DNA of 64,000 nucleotides from Chionoecetes opilio (Eukaryota > Arthropoda > Malacostraca > Decapoda > Majidae), in NCBI GenBank assembly GCA_016584305.1, contig JACEEZ010020031.1, forward strand, positions 96,001 to 160,000, written 5' to 3'. Of this stretch, positions 1-9,822 are shown piece by piece. The notes under the pieces are model-generated. The model was not told the DNA's origin. It ran no database searches and saw nothing but the letters and a program-made list of their open reading frames with translations. Position 1 is the stretch's first letter. Each line of letters starts with the position of its first letter. The position numbers and the translations under genes were made by a program.

Positions 1-130
1 ACCCCGTTATCAGCTGTATAATATGTGCTTCCCTGAAGAAGTCAGGTCAGCTCCCACGCCTGTGATAGCACCATAGGATATCACCAGGGATCATAGGATT
101 CCTCAAGGGGTTCTCGCACCCCTACTAAAT

Positions 131-310
131 ATTACCAAATTTTATTTTAGCTTGAAAAACTTTGTTTGTTTTTTTTTCTTTTTTTTTAATTGATGGGGTC
201 CTGGAACCGAACCTATATTTTACCATTAGTGATGTGTTTCGTTATACGAGATTTCGCTTTACGAGTATGCCAGGTGGAACCTAACTGCTCGTATCTTCGG
301 GACCTCCCTG
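131..310. repeat. End fragment of a TA-target MITE (GGAGGTCCCG family)
   Basis: The right part matches the terminal region of the complete elements at 3160-3829 and 39675-40409, including the tract that reads CGTATCTTCGGGACCTCCCTG and is followed by TA. The opposite terminus is not visible, so this is a truncated copy. Confidence 0.7.
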
Positions 311-312
311 TA

Positions 313-2270
313 CTATACTTTATACTATCCTTGGTCTGTCCCTAACAGCAAGTTTCCCACCCTTGGTTCTTCCTTTAACTATTTTTTTTATAATAGCCTA
401 AGTACTATAGCCCTCTGAGGGCCTTCCTTGTGTCACCAAAGACACTCTACAACTGTTGTAATGTAGAGTGTCTTTGGTGTCACTGGCGCAGGGTTCGGCT
501 TTGTACCAAGGGACTCCAAGGGCGCCATAATGAATCTGCAACAACGTTGAGCAATGCGGTAAACAAACAAGAACCTCCTGGGCATCAACCCGACAAACAA
601 CCCATCACAACCACAAGACTTCGAAGTACCAGCAGCTCAGCAATCCGTGGGGCAAGTTGGTACACTGAAGAAAGCAAGGGTCGGACAATCTTCTTCTGCG
701 AGAGGCTGGGAACTTGTGGGAAGCGCCGCAGCGGCCGCACAGAGGCAGCAAGGCGTGAAGGTGCGTGCAGCCATGGAAAATACAGCGTGTGGCCGTTGAT
801 TAAAACTTTAAGAGGCCAAACGGTGCCCGGAGGTGCAGGAGGTGAGTGACAGGTTGACTGGTAGCTATATAGGTGTTGGTGTGATGGAGGCACAGCGTGT
901 TGGGCAAGGAAATAACAAGCTGCACTAACCTAGACGTTATTATGTGACAGTAAGTTTTATTTTTGGTTTTCAGGAACAAAGTAACAGTTTTCCAAGTGGG
1001 TTGAAGGCTTGAAGCTTAGATACCAGTTACTAAAGCCGGCTTGGTTAAGATTCGTTGTATCAACCCTGCCATAATATTTTATCTCGTTTACTAGGTACCT
1101 CATATGAAGCCAAGAAGGACTAAACTTTTGTCATATACGCCTTTTACTAACCTTCAAACCTCTTGGCAAACTGTTACTTTGGTCAAAATCATGGACAAAA
1201 CTGATCTCATATGAATAAATATAACACCCTCCCGCCGCCCTTCACGCAGCCCAGCAGCGCGCCTTTCCCAGGCCCGCGGCGCCAGCCACGGCGTGCTCAG
1301 TGCCCCCTTGCCCCCCTTTTGCCCCCCCCCCCCCCCCCCGCAGGTTAGCTATTGTTAGGTCAAGGTTGGGTTAGTTTTGTTTTATACGTGAACTGTATTT
1401 TTCTGGTAGATTTTGATGTGCTTAGGAACAATCTGAAGTTTGTTTTTCTTGGAAATCAATAGTTTTTCAGAGGCGAGGTCAAGGGGGTGAAAAAAAAAAA
1501 AGTGATTGCCAAGAAAAACAAGCGTCAGATTCTTTCAATACACATGAAAATCTATCAGAAAAATATAGTTTCATATGAAAAAGGAGAGGGTTGATAAAAC
1601 GAATCTTTACCACCTGCTTTACTAACTACACACCATTAGACTATAATCACCTGACCTAAACCCATATAGAAATAACATGTCAGGGAGGGAGGATGGGAGG
1701 ATATGCCCTATGGGCCCATCAAAACCTCAATGGGCCCCCCCAGGACCCCATGGGCCACGGGGAAAATGCCCCGGCAGACCCCCCCTCGGTGGGCCTGGGT
1801 GTATTGGTTCTGTCTCTGTTACTGTCCAGGTCATTCCACACATCAATACATCAATTCAGAAAACTGTATAACTACGTACTGATGTTTTTCAGTGTGAATA
1901 CTTGTTTAATTATCACTCTTTTTGTGCCTATGGAACTTTTACGTAACATAATTCAGCATCTTTTTATTTTTGTTGATCTGTAATGTTATAACTACAAGAA
2001 GACGAGCACACATGCATTCATGAATATGTATTGTGTTCAGGAACACATCCCCATTCAAGCCATGTATTGGTTCTTTCGATATATTGTTCCATATTTCAGT
2101 ATACTTCATACAAGGAGGCTTTGTGGAATGTGTTGTAAGGTTTTGAAAGTGAAAATTTACGTTATTAGAAGTCTGGGATGAAAAGTCCTCACAATCTCGA
2201 TCACCTGTAGTGAGTACAGTAATTGCTAGATAGAAATTTAAGGATGGTATTAGTATAAACAACTTTAATA
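313..2270. other. Non-coding stretch 3' of the zinc-finger array
   Basis: I see no credible gene here; the longest open frames (for example 430-849) have no recognisable domain. The stretch holds a short perfect palindrome (434-479), a poly-C run (about 1321-1339), and a LINE-like 3' fragment at about 1798-1872 whose sequence recurs near 8400-8456. At about 1951-2130 it holds a copy of the flank that also occurs at 3826-4010 and 6128-6330, part of the class A tandem unit. Confidence 0.6.
434..479. repeat. Perfect short palindrome (18-bp arms, 10-bp loop)
   Basis: Arms 434-451 and 462-479 are perfect reverse complements (CACCAAAGACACTCTACA and its complement). There is no T tract or gene next to it to suggest a terminator. 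Confidence 0.8.
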
Positions 2271-2276
2271 TTTATT
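2271..2276 (-). promoter_or_regulatory. Putative polyadenylation signal for exon A1
   Basis: AATAAA on the minus strand, about 200 nt past the stop codon of zinc-finger exon 2475-2774. It fits the exon being a terminal exon. Confidence 0.4.
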
Positions 2277-2473
2277 GTACTTTAATATTAACTTGTCAAT
2301 GTAACTTAAAAAGAACTAAACACTTAGTAGTACTAATAACAAACACAAAATTAAAGGAATGTTCTTGGTCACACATAAAACTATAGTCACCAGATAAAGC
2401 AGAGGTAGTCTGGCAATGTTTCAAGGGCAATTGGGCAAAACCCAATGTTTCAAGATCCTAAATATGCCCCGGG

Positions 2474-2513
2474 TTCAAGAGACACATGAGTGGACACTCA
2501 TGTGTCTCTTGAA
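2474..2513. repeat. 19-bp perfect palindrome over the stop codon of exon A1
   Basis: Arms 2474-2492 and 2495-2513 are perfect reverse complements separated by GA. The right arm is the ancestral coding sequence, shared with the other class A exons. The left arm is an inverted copy and supplies the last residues (SCVS) and the stop of exon A1. Confidence 0.85.
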
Positions 2514-2774
2514 ATTTGATTTTTGACTTGACCGATAAGAACAGAGAGGACAGGCAAAGGGCTTCTCTCCCGTGTGAGTTTTGACATGTTTTCCCATGTT
2601 TGACTTGATACATGTGCTATAAGAGCAGTAGGCACAGAAAAACCTTCTGGCACTAATTCCGGTGGCACATTCCGCCCCACCAGTGGCGGCAGTGTCGATG
2701 TAGGATTCCTGAGGTATCTGATGCAGTGTTTCTGTCTCAGGGTGTGGCCTCCTTTCCCCACTTGCCATCCAAAC
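2475..2774 (-). CDS. Alternative zinc-finger terminal exon A1 (2 C2H2 fingers)
   Basis: Alternative 3' exon of the BTB-ZF locus, 99 codons plus stop. The minus-strand acceptor is TTTTTGGCAG|GTTTGG, so the exon opens in phase 0 with VWMASGERRPH. A linker of about 45 residues leads to two fingers. Base-contact residues (helix positions -1, 2, 3, 6) are I-S-N-K and Q-S-N-R, joined by THTGEKP. It would supply the DNA-binding end of a BTB transcription factor in the nucleus. It is the most 3' member of the array and one of four tandem class A copies. Its tail after the last His (SCVS) comes from a local palindrome and differs from the sister exons, which end VHS or IHLEK. Function is inferred from architecture; use in transcripts is not shown. 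Confidence 0.85.
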   Translation of the reverse strand, partial: VWMASGERRPHPETETLHQIPQESYIDTAATGGAECATGISARRFFCAYCSYSTCIKSNMGKHVKTHTGEKPFACPLCSYRSSQKSNFKRHMSVHSCVS

Positions 2775-3157
2775 CTGCCAAAAATGGTCAATCTTACTCA
2801 CTTTGCTGGATGTGAGTGTGAAGGAAAGAAACAGTAGTCCACATTATGTACAGACTATTTATTATTGCTCTGCATGTAGTCAGTCATGGCGGCTAAATAG
2901 AGGATGGAGTATCACACTGTGCATTAATATCTACCCTGTGCACTGATCACCACCAGGACGAAGCACTCCATACTCTCATTACTATTTCCACGTCAGTTTG
3001 CATTCCACTAGGGATGTTAGGTACCGCCCCTTCTTGTAATGCATGTTTTTAATTGTAAATACTTGTTTGATTATAATTTTTTTTGTGCTTATGGAAATTT
3101 TACATAACTTAATTCAACTTTTTTTCTTCTATTTTTGTTGATCTGTAACGTTATAAC
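2775..3157. other. Intron flank of exon A1, class A tandem unit
   Basis: Contains the block GTAGTCCACATTATGTACAG and about 190 bp of following sequence. That block recurs next to the other three class A exons (about 5805, 7565 and 8965), which shows that exon and intron were duplicated together. Confidence 0.75.
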
Positions 3158-3159
3158 TA

Positions 3160-3829
3160 CAGGGAGGTCCCGAAGATACGAGCAGTTAGGTTCCACCTGG
3201 CATACTCGCAAAGCGAAATCTCGTATAACGAAACACATAACTAATGGTAAAATATAGGTTTGGTTCCAGGACCCCATCAATTAAAAAAATAAATCAGAAA
3301 AAAAAAGACATGATTTTCAAGCTCAAATAAACTATAGCAAACACAACAAACACACAGCGTCTATATTACCCACACTGTACTACCTATTCTGTAGAAAAAG
3401 AATTCTGACAGAGAAAATAGCACACAAAATAACATAACCACATTAATTAAACAAAAAACATGCATAACAAGCAAAAAAGATGTTGTAATGTATGGGACGC
3501 CAGGTGATACAAGAGAAGGTAGTGTAGCAGTTCCAAGGTTGGGGCCCCACACCTGCTAATTACCCCACAATGTCAAGCCGCACCATATGCTTAATTACCC
3601 TTCAGGTCACGGCTTGCTAGGGGTGACCTCACTGGGGTCAACCAAATCCCCCTTTGTCCAGACAGGGAGTGGTAGGGCGTGCATTTTGAACTTGATAATT
3701 TTACTCACCCCAGTTTGAATGTTGTATCATTGGATTTTCGATCTCGTATATTGAAAATAGACCCTAATTTACACCTCTCGTATCATCGGATTCTCGTATA
3801 CCGAATGTTCGTATAACGGGACCTCCCTG
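3160..3829. mobile_element. TA-flanked pogo/Tigger-type MITE, 670 bp
   Basis: Ends CAGGGAGGTCCCG and its complement CGGGACCTCCCTG, each followed or preceded by TA. The paralogous flank at about 6128-6145 reads through uninterrupted (ATAACTATAAGAAAACGAGC), which gives an empty site and fixes the boundaries. No transposase is visible inside. Assignment to the Tc1/mariner-pogo group rests on the TA target and terminal inverted repeats. Confidence 0.85.
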
Positions 3830-3831
3830 TA

Positions 3832-4921
3832 TAAGAAAACGAGCACACATGCATTCATGAATCAGTATTGTGTTCAGGAACGCATCCCCATTCAAGCCAT
3901 GTATTGGTACTTTTGATACACCTTATTTCAGTATACATACAAGGAGGCTTTGTGGAACGCACGTACTCATATCATCGCAATCATACTGTGCTTACCTAAG
4001 GCAAAGACTACTGTGTACAGTAGTCTTTGCCTAAGGATAAAGTAGAGTTCAGGTTCAAAGAAATAGAGTACACCACTACAAAGGCAGATTTATAGGTCTG
4101 TTACATTTAATTACCTATAATATATATAATTCATAACAATAATGTGAAGTTTTCATTTTTTCTCTCAGTATGAAATTAAATATTTGGTCCCCTTCCCTGA
4201 TGCGCCTGATTTTGTTAGTTACGAGCATTGGCATAGTTAGGTCTGGGCATCGGGGGCTGCAGACCCGAATGTTTTATGAATAGCCCCAAATCTTGAATAG
4301 CCTTTTTTTTTTTCTTTTTTTTTTCTTCACTAAAGTAAGATATGCTCTGACTGGGACCAACACAACATTATAGTAAGAAACAAGAGATTTGGTTAGATGT
4401 TACTTGGCGTAGCTATGCTGATGGCATCCTTTTTATGAGCAGGACAAGAGAGAGGTTGAGAGAACAGAGGAGATGAGGAGTGCAACAGACAGATTAGATA
4501 TCAAAAGACCTTCTGGAGAGGTGAAGTAAAGAATATCAGATGGACACGACACAAGAGTTGACACAGTTTTGTCATGGTTCAAACGAAGCCCTTAATTTGT
4601 CACACAATAGAAGCAGAAGTTATAAGACCAGGGTTAGTCAGATTTCAGTATCGAACAAAGCATTGGCAATAGACAATCTATATAATTGCTTCATCACGCA
4701 AAACCTCTCTATTTCTTAGAGTTTTACTCCTGTTGCTGAAAATAAATATAATAACGAAGTTGAACCCCATCTTAGATTGTCTTGATTTTATTTTCATTTC
4801 ATGTTACAAACATTATGCGAAGCAAATGACCGAAACCTTTTAGAGCACAGTGTATCACATCTTATATTCATTATACTCAAATAAATTTAAAATATCAGTA
4901 AAAATCTAAAGCTCTCTAGGT
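3832..4921. other. Intronic sequence with duplicated flank and a palindrome
   Basis: The first 180 bp continue the class A tandem-unit flank. A perfect palindrome lies at 3999-4032 (16-bp arms, 2-nt spacer). The rest is AT-rich with T runs near 4306-4325; I see no gene. Confidence 0.55.
3999..4032. repeat. Perfect palindrome, 16-bp arms, 2-nt spacer
   Basis: AGGCAAAGACTACTGT at 3999-4014 is the reverse complement of 4017-4032. The paralogous flank near 6301-6325 lacks it, so it arose after the duplication. Confidence 0.8.
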
Positions 4922-5139
4922 CCGTCAATAACACTATAGTCGCCAGATGCCATGTATTACAAATTTTAGCATCACTACAAACATGTATGTGCCACTGAAG
5001 AGGCATGCACAGTAGTTTATATTATGTACATCACACTACATGTCTTCAGTGGCACATACAAGTCTGTAGTAATGCTAAAATTCTTAATATATGGCGCTTG
5101 GCGACATTAGTGCAGTGGCAACTATAGTGTTGTTGACGG
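4922..5139. mobile_element. MITE with CCGTCAATAACACTATAG termini
   Basis: Terminal inverted repeats CCGTCAATAACACTATAGTCG and a slightly diverged complement at 5116-5139. A related copy with clean TA flanks lies at 8052-8286. No coding capacity. Confidence 0.75.
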
Positions 5140-5192
5140 TAGGCAGGCAAGACTAAACCCCCAATATTTCAAGATCCTAAATACGCTCCTGG

Positions 5193-5483
5193 TTATGAGT
5201 GAACAAGCATGTGTCGCTTGACCTTGGATTTTTGATTTGACCGATAAGAACAGAGAGGACAGGCAAAGGGCTTCTCTCCCGTGTGAGTTTGGACATGTTT
5301 TGTCATGTTTGACTTGATACATGTGCTATAAGAGCAGTGGGTACAGAAAAACCTTCTGGCACTAATTCCGGTGCCACATTCCGCCCCACCAGTGGCGGCA
5401 GTGTCGATGTAGGATTCCTGAGGTATCTGATGCAGTGTTTCTGTCTCAGGGTGTGGCCTCCTTTCCCCACTTGCCATCCAAAC
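5193..5483 (-). CDS. Alternative zinc-finger terminal exon A2 (2 C2H2 fingers)
   Basis: Class A tandem copy, 96 codons plus stop, phase-0 acceptor TTGGCAG|GTTTGG. The first part (VWMASGERRPHPETETLHQ) matches exons A1 and A4. Helix residues are I-S-N-K for finger 1 and Q-S-K-R for finger 2, so it differs from A1 at helix position 3 of finger 2. It ends VHS, which I take as the ancestral class A end. A SINE sits 50 bp upstream of the acceptor and the 3' splice region is partly duplicated on its far side. Intact open frame; expression unknown. Confidence 0.84.
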   Translation of the reverse strand, partial: VWMASGERRPHPETETLHQIPQESYIDTAATGGAECGTGISARRFFCTHCSYSTCIKSNMTKHVQTHTGEKPFACPLCSYRSNQKSKVKRHMLVHS

Positions 5484-5486
5484 CTG

Positions 5487-5792
5487 CCAAAAATGGTCAA
5501 TCTTACTCACTTTGCTGCATGTGAGTGTGAAGGATAAGATAAGATCCTTTGATCCTATCTAGACACTTTGCAAGTACCAACTACAAGGTTATTGACTATA
5601 CAAAGCGCCACCACGCCAGGACGAATTTGGTGGCCTCGAACCGCTGACCGAATGCAGGGACTCTGCACGCATAACAACAGCTCTACCAACCGCGCCACCC
5701 TGACGGGTGGAAAGGGGGAGAAATGGAGGAAATATATATACTAGGAAAAAATGGTCAATCTTACTCACTTTGCTGGATGTGAGTGTGAAGGA
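5487..5792. repeat. Duplicated 3' splice region (about 45 bp) flanking a SINE
   Basis: The tract AATGGTCAATCTTACTCAC with about 25 further bases occurs at about 5489-5531 and again at 5750-5792, with SINE sequence between. On the minus strand the upstream copy ends TTTTTTCCTAG instead of TTTTTGGCAG, so it is a decoy acceptor with no coding sequence behind it. Confidence 0.7.
5532..5705 (-). mobile_element. tRNA-derived SINE
   Basis: Minus strand reads a pol III A box (TTGGTAGAGCTG) and B box (GGTTCGAGGCC). A non-tRNA body follows and it ends in a GATAAGATAAG-type tail at the low-coordinate end. A second copy on the plus strand is at 13016-13190. The acceptor-stem ends do not pair as in a real tRNA, so this is not a tRNA gene. 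Confidence 0.8.
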
Positions 5793-6358
5793 AAGAAACA
5801 GTAGTCCACATTATGTACAGACTATTTATTATTGCTCTGCATGTAGTCAGTCATGGCGGCAAAATAGTGGATGGAGTATCACACTGTGCATTAATATCTA
5901 CCCTGTGCACTGATCACCACCAGGACGAAGCACTCCATACTCTCATTACTATTTCCACGTCAGTTTGCATTCCACTAGGATGTTAGAAAGAGATAGCAAT
6001 AACATCATTTCCAAATCAGGTGAAATCTAGCCATTTTATACATAAATCACAAACTGGCCTTCTATGTGATATATTTTCATTATTTTGTTACACGTGAGCA
6101 GTACATGATGTACTGCTGTAAGTATAGTAATGTTATAACTATAAGAAAACGAGCACACATTCATTCATGAATCAGTATTGTGTTCAGGAATGCATCCCAT
6201 TCAAGCCATGTATTGGTTCTTTCGATATACCATATTTCAGTATACTACATACATACAAGGAGGCTTTGTGGAACGCACACACTCATATCATCGCAATCAT
6301 ACTGTGCTTCTTACCTAAGGATAAAGTGGAGTTCAGATTTGAAGAAAATTACACAATA
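5793..6358. other. Class A tandem-unit intron
   Basis: Continuation of the duplicated intron (CAGTAGTCCACATTATGTAC block). It includes the empty site (about 6130-6145) for the MITE at 3160-3829. No gene seen. Confidence 0.65.
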
Positions 6359-6610
6359 CAGTGATACCTTGGAACTCGTACAATCTCGTATCTCGATCTT
6401 ATCTCAAACAACTTTGAATTCCAACAATTTTTTGGAAAATATTTCGATCCAGAATTCAAATATTTTCTTGGAATTAGAACAAATGCCGTTCAGGGTTGCC
6501 ATTTGGTGTCTTCTATTACCAAATTAGGGTAAATTTGGTAATTAAAAATTTGCTTTGCAATTCGAACTGCCTCCTGGAACTAATTATGTTTGAGTTCCAA
6601 GGTATCACTG
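6359..6610. mobile_element. TA-flanked MITE, 252 bp (CAGTGATACCTTGG family)
   Basis: Starts CAGTGATACCTTGGAACTCG and ends with its complement GAGTTCCAAGGTATCACTG, with TA on both sides. A sister copy is at 9243-9496. Confidence 0.85.
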
Positions 6611-6829
6611 TACTACTTCAAAGGCAGATTGTGTCTGTTGCATTTAATTACCTATAATATTATAATTCATGACAATAATGTTATTTCTCCATTTTTTCTC
6701 AATATGAAAATAAAAGTTTGGTTCTCTTCCCTGATTTGTTTTTCTTTCTAACATTGGAGCCTATAGCGCCTGTTAGCTATTATTTTTTCCCTGGGGGGTC
6801 AGGTGATGGCTTGGCCCTGCACATTCTGG

Positions 6830-7196
6830 AGGGCTGTGATGGTTGGCCCTCGCCCGTAGTGGCGCAGGCTAGATTTTTATAGTGACACCTGTGATGTTAT
6901 AGGTGAAGGTCCATTTTCTGTGATGGTTCTACCCTCAGCCAGGCTCATGCTGACACCTGCTGTTTCTTTCGCCACACTTGAAGTCGCAGTCGAAAGAACA
7001 GGTATGCAGCATGCAAGTGTCTTCGGCCACTCGACGATGGATTGCTCCTTGGTGGGACTTGAACTCGGGACCTTGTGCTCACCTACCAGGCTCTTGTCGA
7101 CCGCGTTAAAGATGGTTGAAAGAGTTGCCCGCGACAGGATTCTAACTCGGGACATCGAGCTCACCACTCCAATCCGCTAACCACTCGGCCACTGCC
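6830..7196 (-). mobile_element. tRNA-Ser/Leu-like SINE
   Basis: On the minus strand 7196-7100 reads GGCAGTGGCCGAGTGGTTAG, a class II tRNA A box, followed by a degenerate B box (GAGTTAGAATCC). An unrelated body of about 270 bp follows. The TGGCCGAGTGG motif makes a tRNA origin clear, but there is no intact cloverleaf. Confidence 0.65.
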
Positions 7197-7219
7197 TTCC
7201 TTGATGCACCTGATGACAG

Positions 7220-7504
7220 TTATGAGTGGACAATCATGTGCCTTTTGACCTTTGATTTTTCATTTGACCGATAAGAACAGAGAGGACAGGCAAAGGGCTT
7301 CTCACCTGTGTGGATTTGGACATGTTTTGCCATGTTTGCCTTTATACCTGTGCTATAAGAGCAGTGGGCACAGAAAAACCTTCTGGCACTAATGGCAGTT
7401 TGTGGACATCCCGCCCCACCAGTGGCGGCAGTGTCGATGTAGGATTCCTGAGGTATCTGATGCCGTGTTTCGTGTGGCCTCCTTTGCCCACTTGCCATCC
7501 AAAC
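7220..7504 (-). CDS. Alternative zinc-finger terminal exon A3 (2 C2H2 fingers)
   Basis: Class A copy, 94 codons plus stop, acceptor TTGGCAG|GTTTGG in phase 0. It is the most diverged class A linker (VWMASGQRRPHETRHQ; the PETETL piece is shortened). Helix residues are I-A-N-K and E-S-K-R. All zinc ligands are present. Small in-frame indels in the linker with an undisturbed frame suggest the exon has remained under coding constraint. Confidence 0.84.
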   Translation of the reverse strand, partial: VWMASGQRRPHETRHQIPQESYIDTAATGGAGCPQTAISARRFFCAHCSYSTGIKANMAKHVQIHTGEKPFACPLCSYRSNEKSKVKRHMIVHS

Positions 7505-8051
7505 CTGCCAAAAATGGTCAATCTTACTCACTTTGCTGGATGTGAGTGTGAAGGAAAGAAACAGTAGTCCACATTATGTACAGACTATTTATTATTGCAT
7601 GTAGTCAGTCATGGCGGCAAAATAGTGGATGGAGTATCACACTGTGCATTAATATCTACCCTGTGCACTGATCACCACCAGGACGAAGCACTCCATACTC
7701 TCATTACTATTTCCACCTCATTTTGCATTCCACTAGGATGTTAGAAAGAGATAGCAATAACATCATTTCCGAATCAGGTGAAATCTAGCCATTTTATACA
7801 TAAATCACAAACTGGCCTTCTATGTGATATATTTTATTTGTTTGATACACGTGAGCAGTACAGTGCAATCGAGTTCTCCAATGTATCCTGTTTTGAAGTG
7901 GGTTTTTTTTTACATGTATTTGAAATTATAACAGAGTATTCAATTTTGGAATAAGTTTTGGTGTTGCCGGTGATGCTTATCTGACCTATCTTATCAAATT
8001 CAGCTTTTCCAAAGTTGTATCTTCCATTTCTATGGGATTCTGATCTGTCTA
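7505..8051. other. Class A tandem-unit intron
   Basis: Repeats the block found upstream of A1, A2 and A4. Nothing gene-like; a poly-T run lies at about 7902-7910. Confidence 0.65.
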
Positions 8052-8286
8052 CCGTCAATAACACTATAGTCGCCACTGCACTAATGTCGCCAGGTGAATT
8101 TTATAGGCGAATATTACAAATTTTAGCATCACTACAGACTTGTATGTGCCACTAAAGACATGTACATAATATAAGCTACTATTCATGCCTCTCTAGTAGC
8201 ACATACCAATCTGTAGTGATGCTAAAATTTGTAAAATATGACGCCTAGCGACATTAGTGCAGTGGCGACTATAGTGTTATTGACGG
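8052..8286. mobile_element. TA-flanked MITE, 235 bp
   Basis: Terminal repeats CCGTCAATAACACTATAGTC and complement, TA on both sides. It is the clean sister of 4922-5139 and shares the internal pair of CACTAC-rich palindromic arms. Confidence 0.8.
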
Positions 8287-8339
8287 TACATCTCTTTCTT
8301 CCTTTATTTCAAACTCAATGAGAAGTGTGCGTCTGAGTG

Positions 8340-8456
8340 TATTTATATCATTGTAATGTAAGGGAAATGAGTTATGCTTGTGGGGTTCTGTCTGCGGCAC
8401 TGTCCGGTCATTCCATTCCACACATCAATACGTCAATTCAAAAAGCTGTATAAAAG
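8340..8456. mobile_element. LINE 3' fragment
   Basis: Matches the stretch at 45190-45380 (GGGAAATGAGTTA..CTCGT; TTCCACACATCAAT). It is a short 5'-truncated LINE remnant without coding capacity. Confidence 0.55.
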
Positions 8457-8607
8457 GGTAGGTACCCAATGCGCATTTTGCTAACGCGAATTGCTTCTAA
8501 CACGGCAAAGGCAAAATATCCAGTCAGTCTTTGATGCGGTTAACCGTACGTACTTCAAAGGCAGATGGTGTCTGTTGCATTTAATTACCTATAATTAAAA
8601 AAAGAAT

Positions 8608-8613
8608 TTTATT
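8608..8613 (-). promoter_or_regulatory. AATAAA overlapping the stop codon of exon A4
   Basis: Minus strand GAAAAATAAAATTC: the TAA stop lies inside AATAAA. If used, the transcript would have almost no 3' UTR. Confidence 0.4.
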
Positions 8614-8905
8614 TTTCCAAGTGGATAATCATGTGTCTCTTGACCTTTGGTTTTTCATTTGACCGATAAGAACAGAGAGGACAGGCAAAGGGCTTCTCTC
8701 CCGTGTGGATTTTGACATGTCTTGCCATGTTTGATTTCATACATGTGCTATAAGAGCAGTGGGCGCAGAAAAACCTTCTGGCACTAATTCCGGTGTCACA
8801 TTCCGCCCCACCAGTGGCGGCAGTGTCGATGTAGGATTCCTGAGGTATCTGATGCAGTGTTTCTGTCTCAGGGTGTGGCCTCCTTTCCCCACTTGCCATC
8901 CAAAC
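8609..8905 (-). CDS. Alternative zinc-finger terminal exon A4 (2 C2H2 fingers)
   Basis: First class A exon in transcription order, 98 codons plus stop, acceptor TTGGCAG|GTTTGG, phase 0, opening VWMASGERRPHPETETLHQ. Helix residues are M-S-N-R and E-P-K-R. It ends HMIIHLEK. The stop TAA overlaps a perfect AATAAA signal at 8608-8613, so translation end and polyadenylation signal are the same bases. All Cys and His ligands are intact. Confidence 0.85.
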   Translation of the reverse strand, partial: VWMASGERRPHPETETLHQIPQESYIDTAATGGAECDTGISARRFFCAHCSYSTCMKSNMARHVKIHTGEKPFACPLCSYRSNEKPKVKRHMIIHLEK

Positions 8906-9242
8906 CTGCCAAAAATGGTCAATCTTACTCACTTTGCTGGATGTGAGTGTGAAGGAAAGAAACAGTAGTCCACATTATGTACAGACTATTTATTATTGCA
9001 TGTAGTCAGTCATGGCGGCTAAATAGTGGATGGAGTATCACACTGTGCATTAATATCTACCCTGTGCACTGATCACCACCAGGACGAAGCACTCCATACT
9101 CTCATTACTATTTCCACCTCATTTTGCATTCCACTAGGATGTTAGAAAAAGATAGGAATAACATCATTTCCAAATCAGGTGAAATCTTGCCATTTGCCAT
9201 AAATCACAAACTGGCCTTATATGTGATGTACTGTTTTTAATA
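8906..9242. other. Intron of the class A unit
   Basis: Same duplicated block as beside A1-A3 (8950-9150), then AT-rich sequence. No gene. Confidence 0.6.
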
Positions 9243-9496
9243 CAGTGATACCTTGGAACTCGAACCTGCCAAACCACAAGGGGCACAAAAAGAGCCCCTT
9301 ACCTCGAACAACTTGGAATTTGAACTTTTTTTGGGGGAATATTTTGCTCCAGAATTTGAACAAATGTTCAAATGGCATTCAGGACGCCATTTGGTGTTTT
9401 TCGTTACCAAATTATGGTAAATTTGGCAATGAAAATTTTGCTTTGGAATTTGAATTGCCTCCTGGAACTAATTATGTGAGTTCCGAGGTATCACTG
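9243..9496. mobile_element. TA-flanked MITE, 254 bp (CAGTGATACCTTGG family)
   Basis: Termini CAGTGATACCTTGGAACTCG and complement with one mismatch (GAGTTCCGAGG), TA flanks at 9241-9242 and 9497-9498. Confidence 0.85.
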
Positions 9497-9822
9497 TATT
9501 TTGATAAATGTGAGCAGTACAGTGCATGGGAGTTGTCCAATATATCCAATATATATCTTTTATATTTTGCCCATATTTGATTCATATGGCTTGTACTATT
9601 GTACGTAGTAGATTGTGCATACATTAAAGATCTCATCTACTATTTTAGAGAAATACATAACTCCATGAAAAAGGACTCTTTTACTTTTCAATATGTAAAC
9701 CAAACTGGCTGCAAGTCATTTAAAACAAGTATGGTAACATGGGTGGCAGGGAAGCACAGGGCCAGAACTAACTCATAAGGTCACGCCAGATGGTACCAGC
9801 ACGGAGGATAAAAGGCTGCAGA

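Noticed and set aside
430..849. Open frame of 139 codons on the plus strand
   Set aside because: No recognisable domain, begins in a palindrome, overlaps an equally long minus-strand frame, and has no supporting splice or promoter signal.
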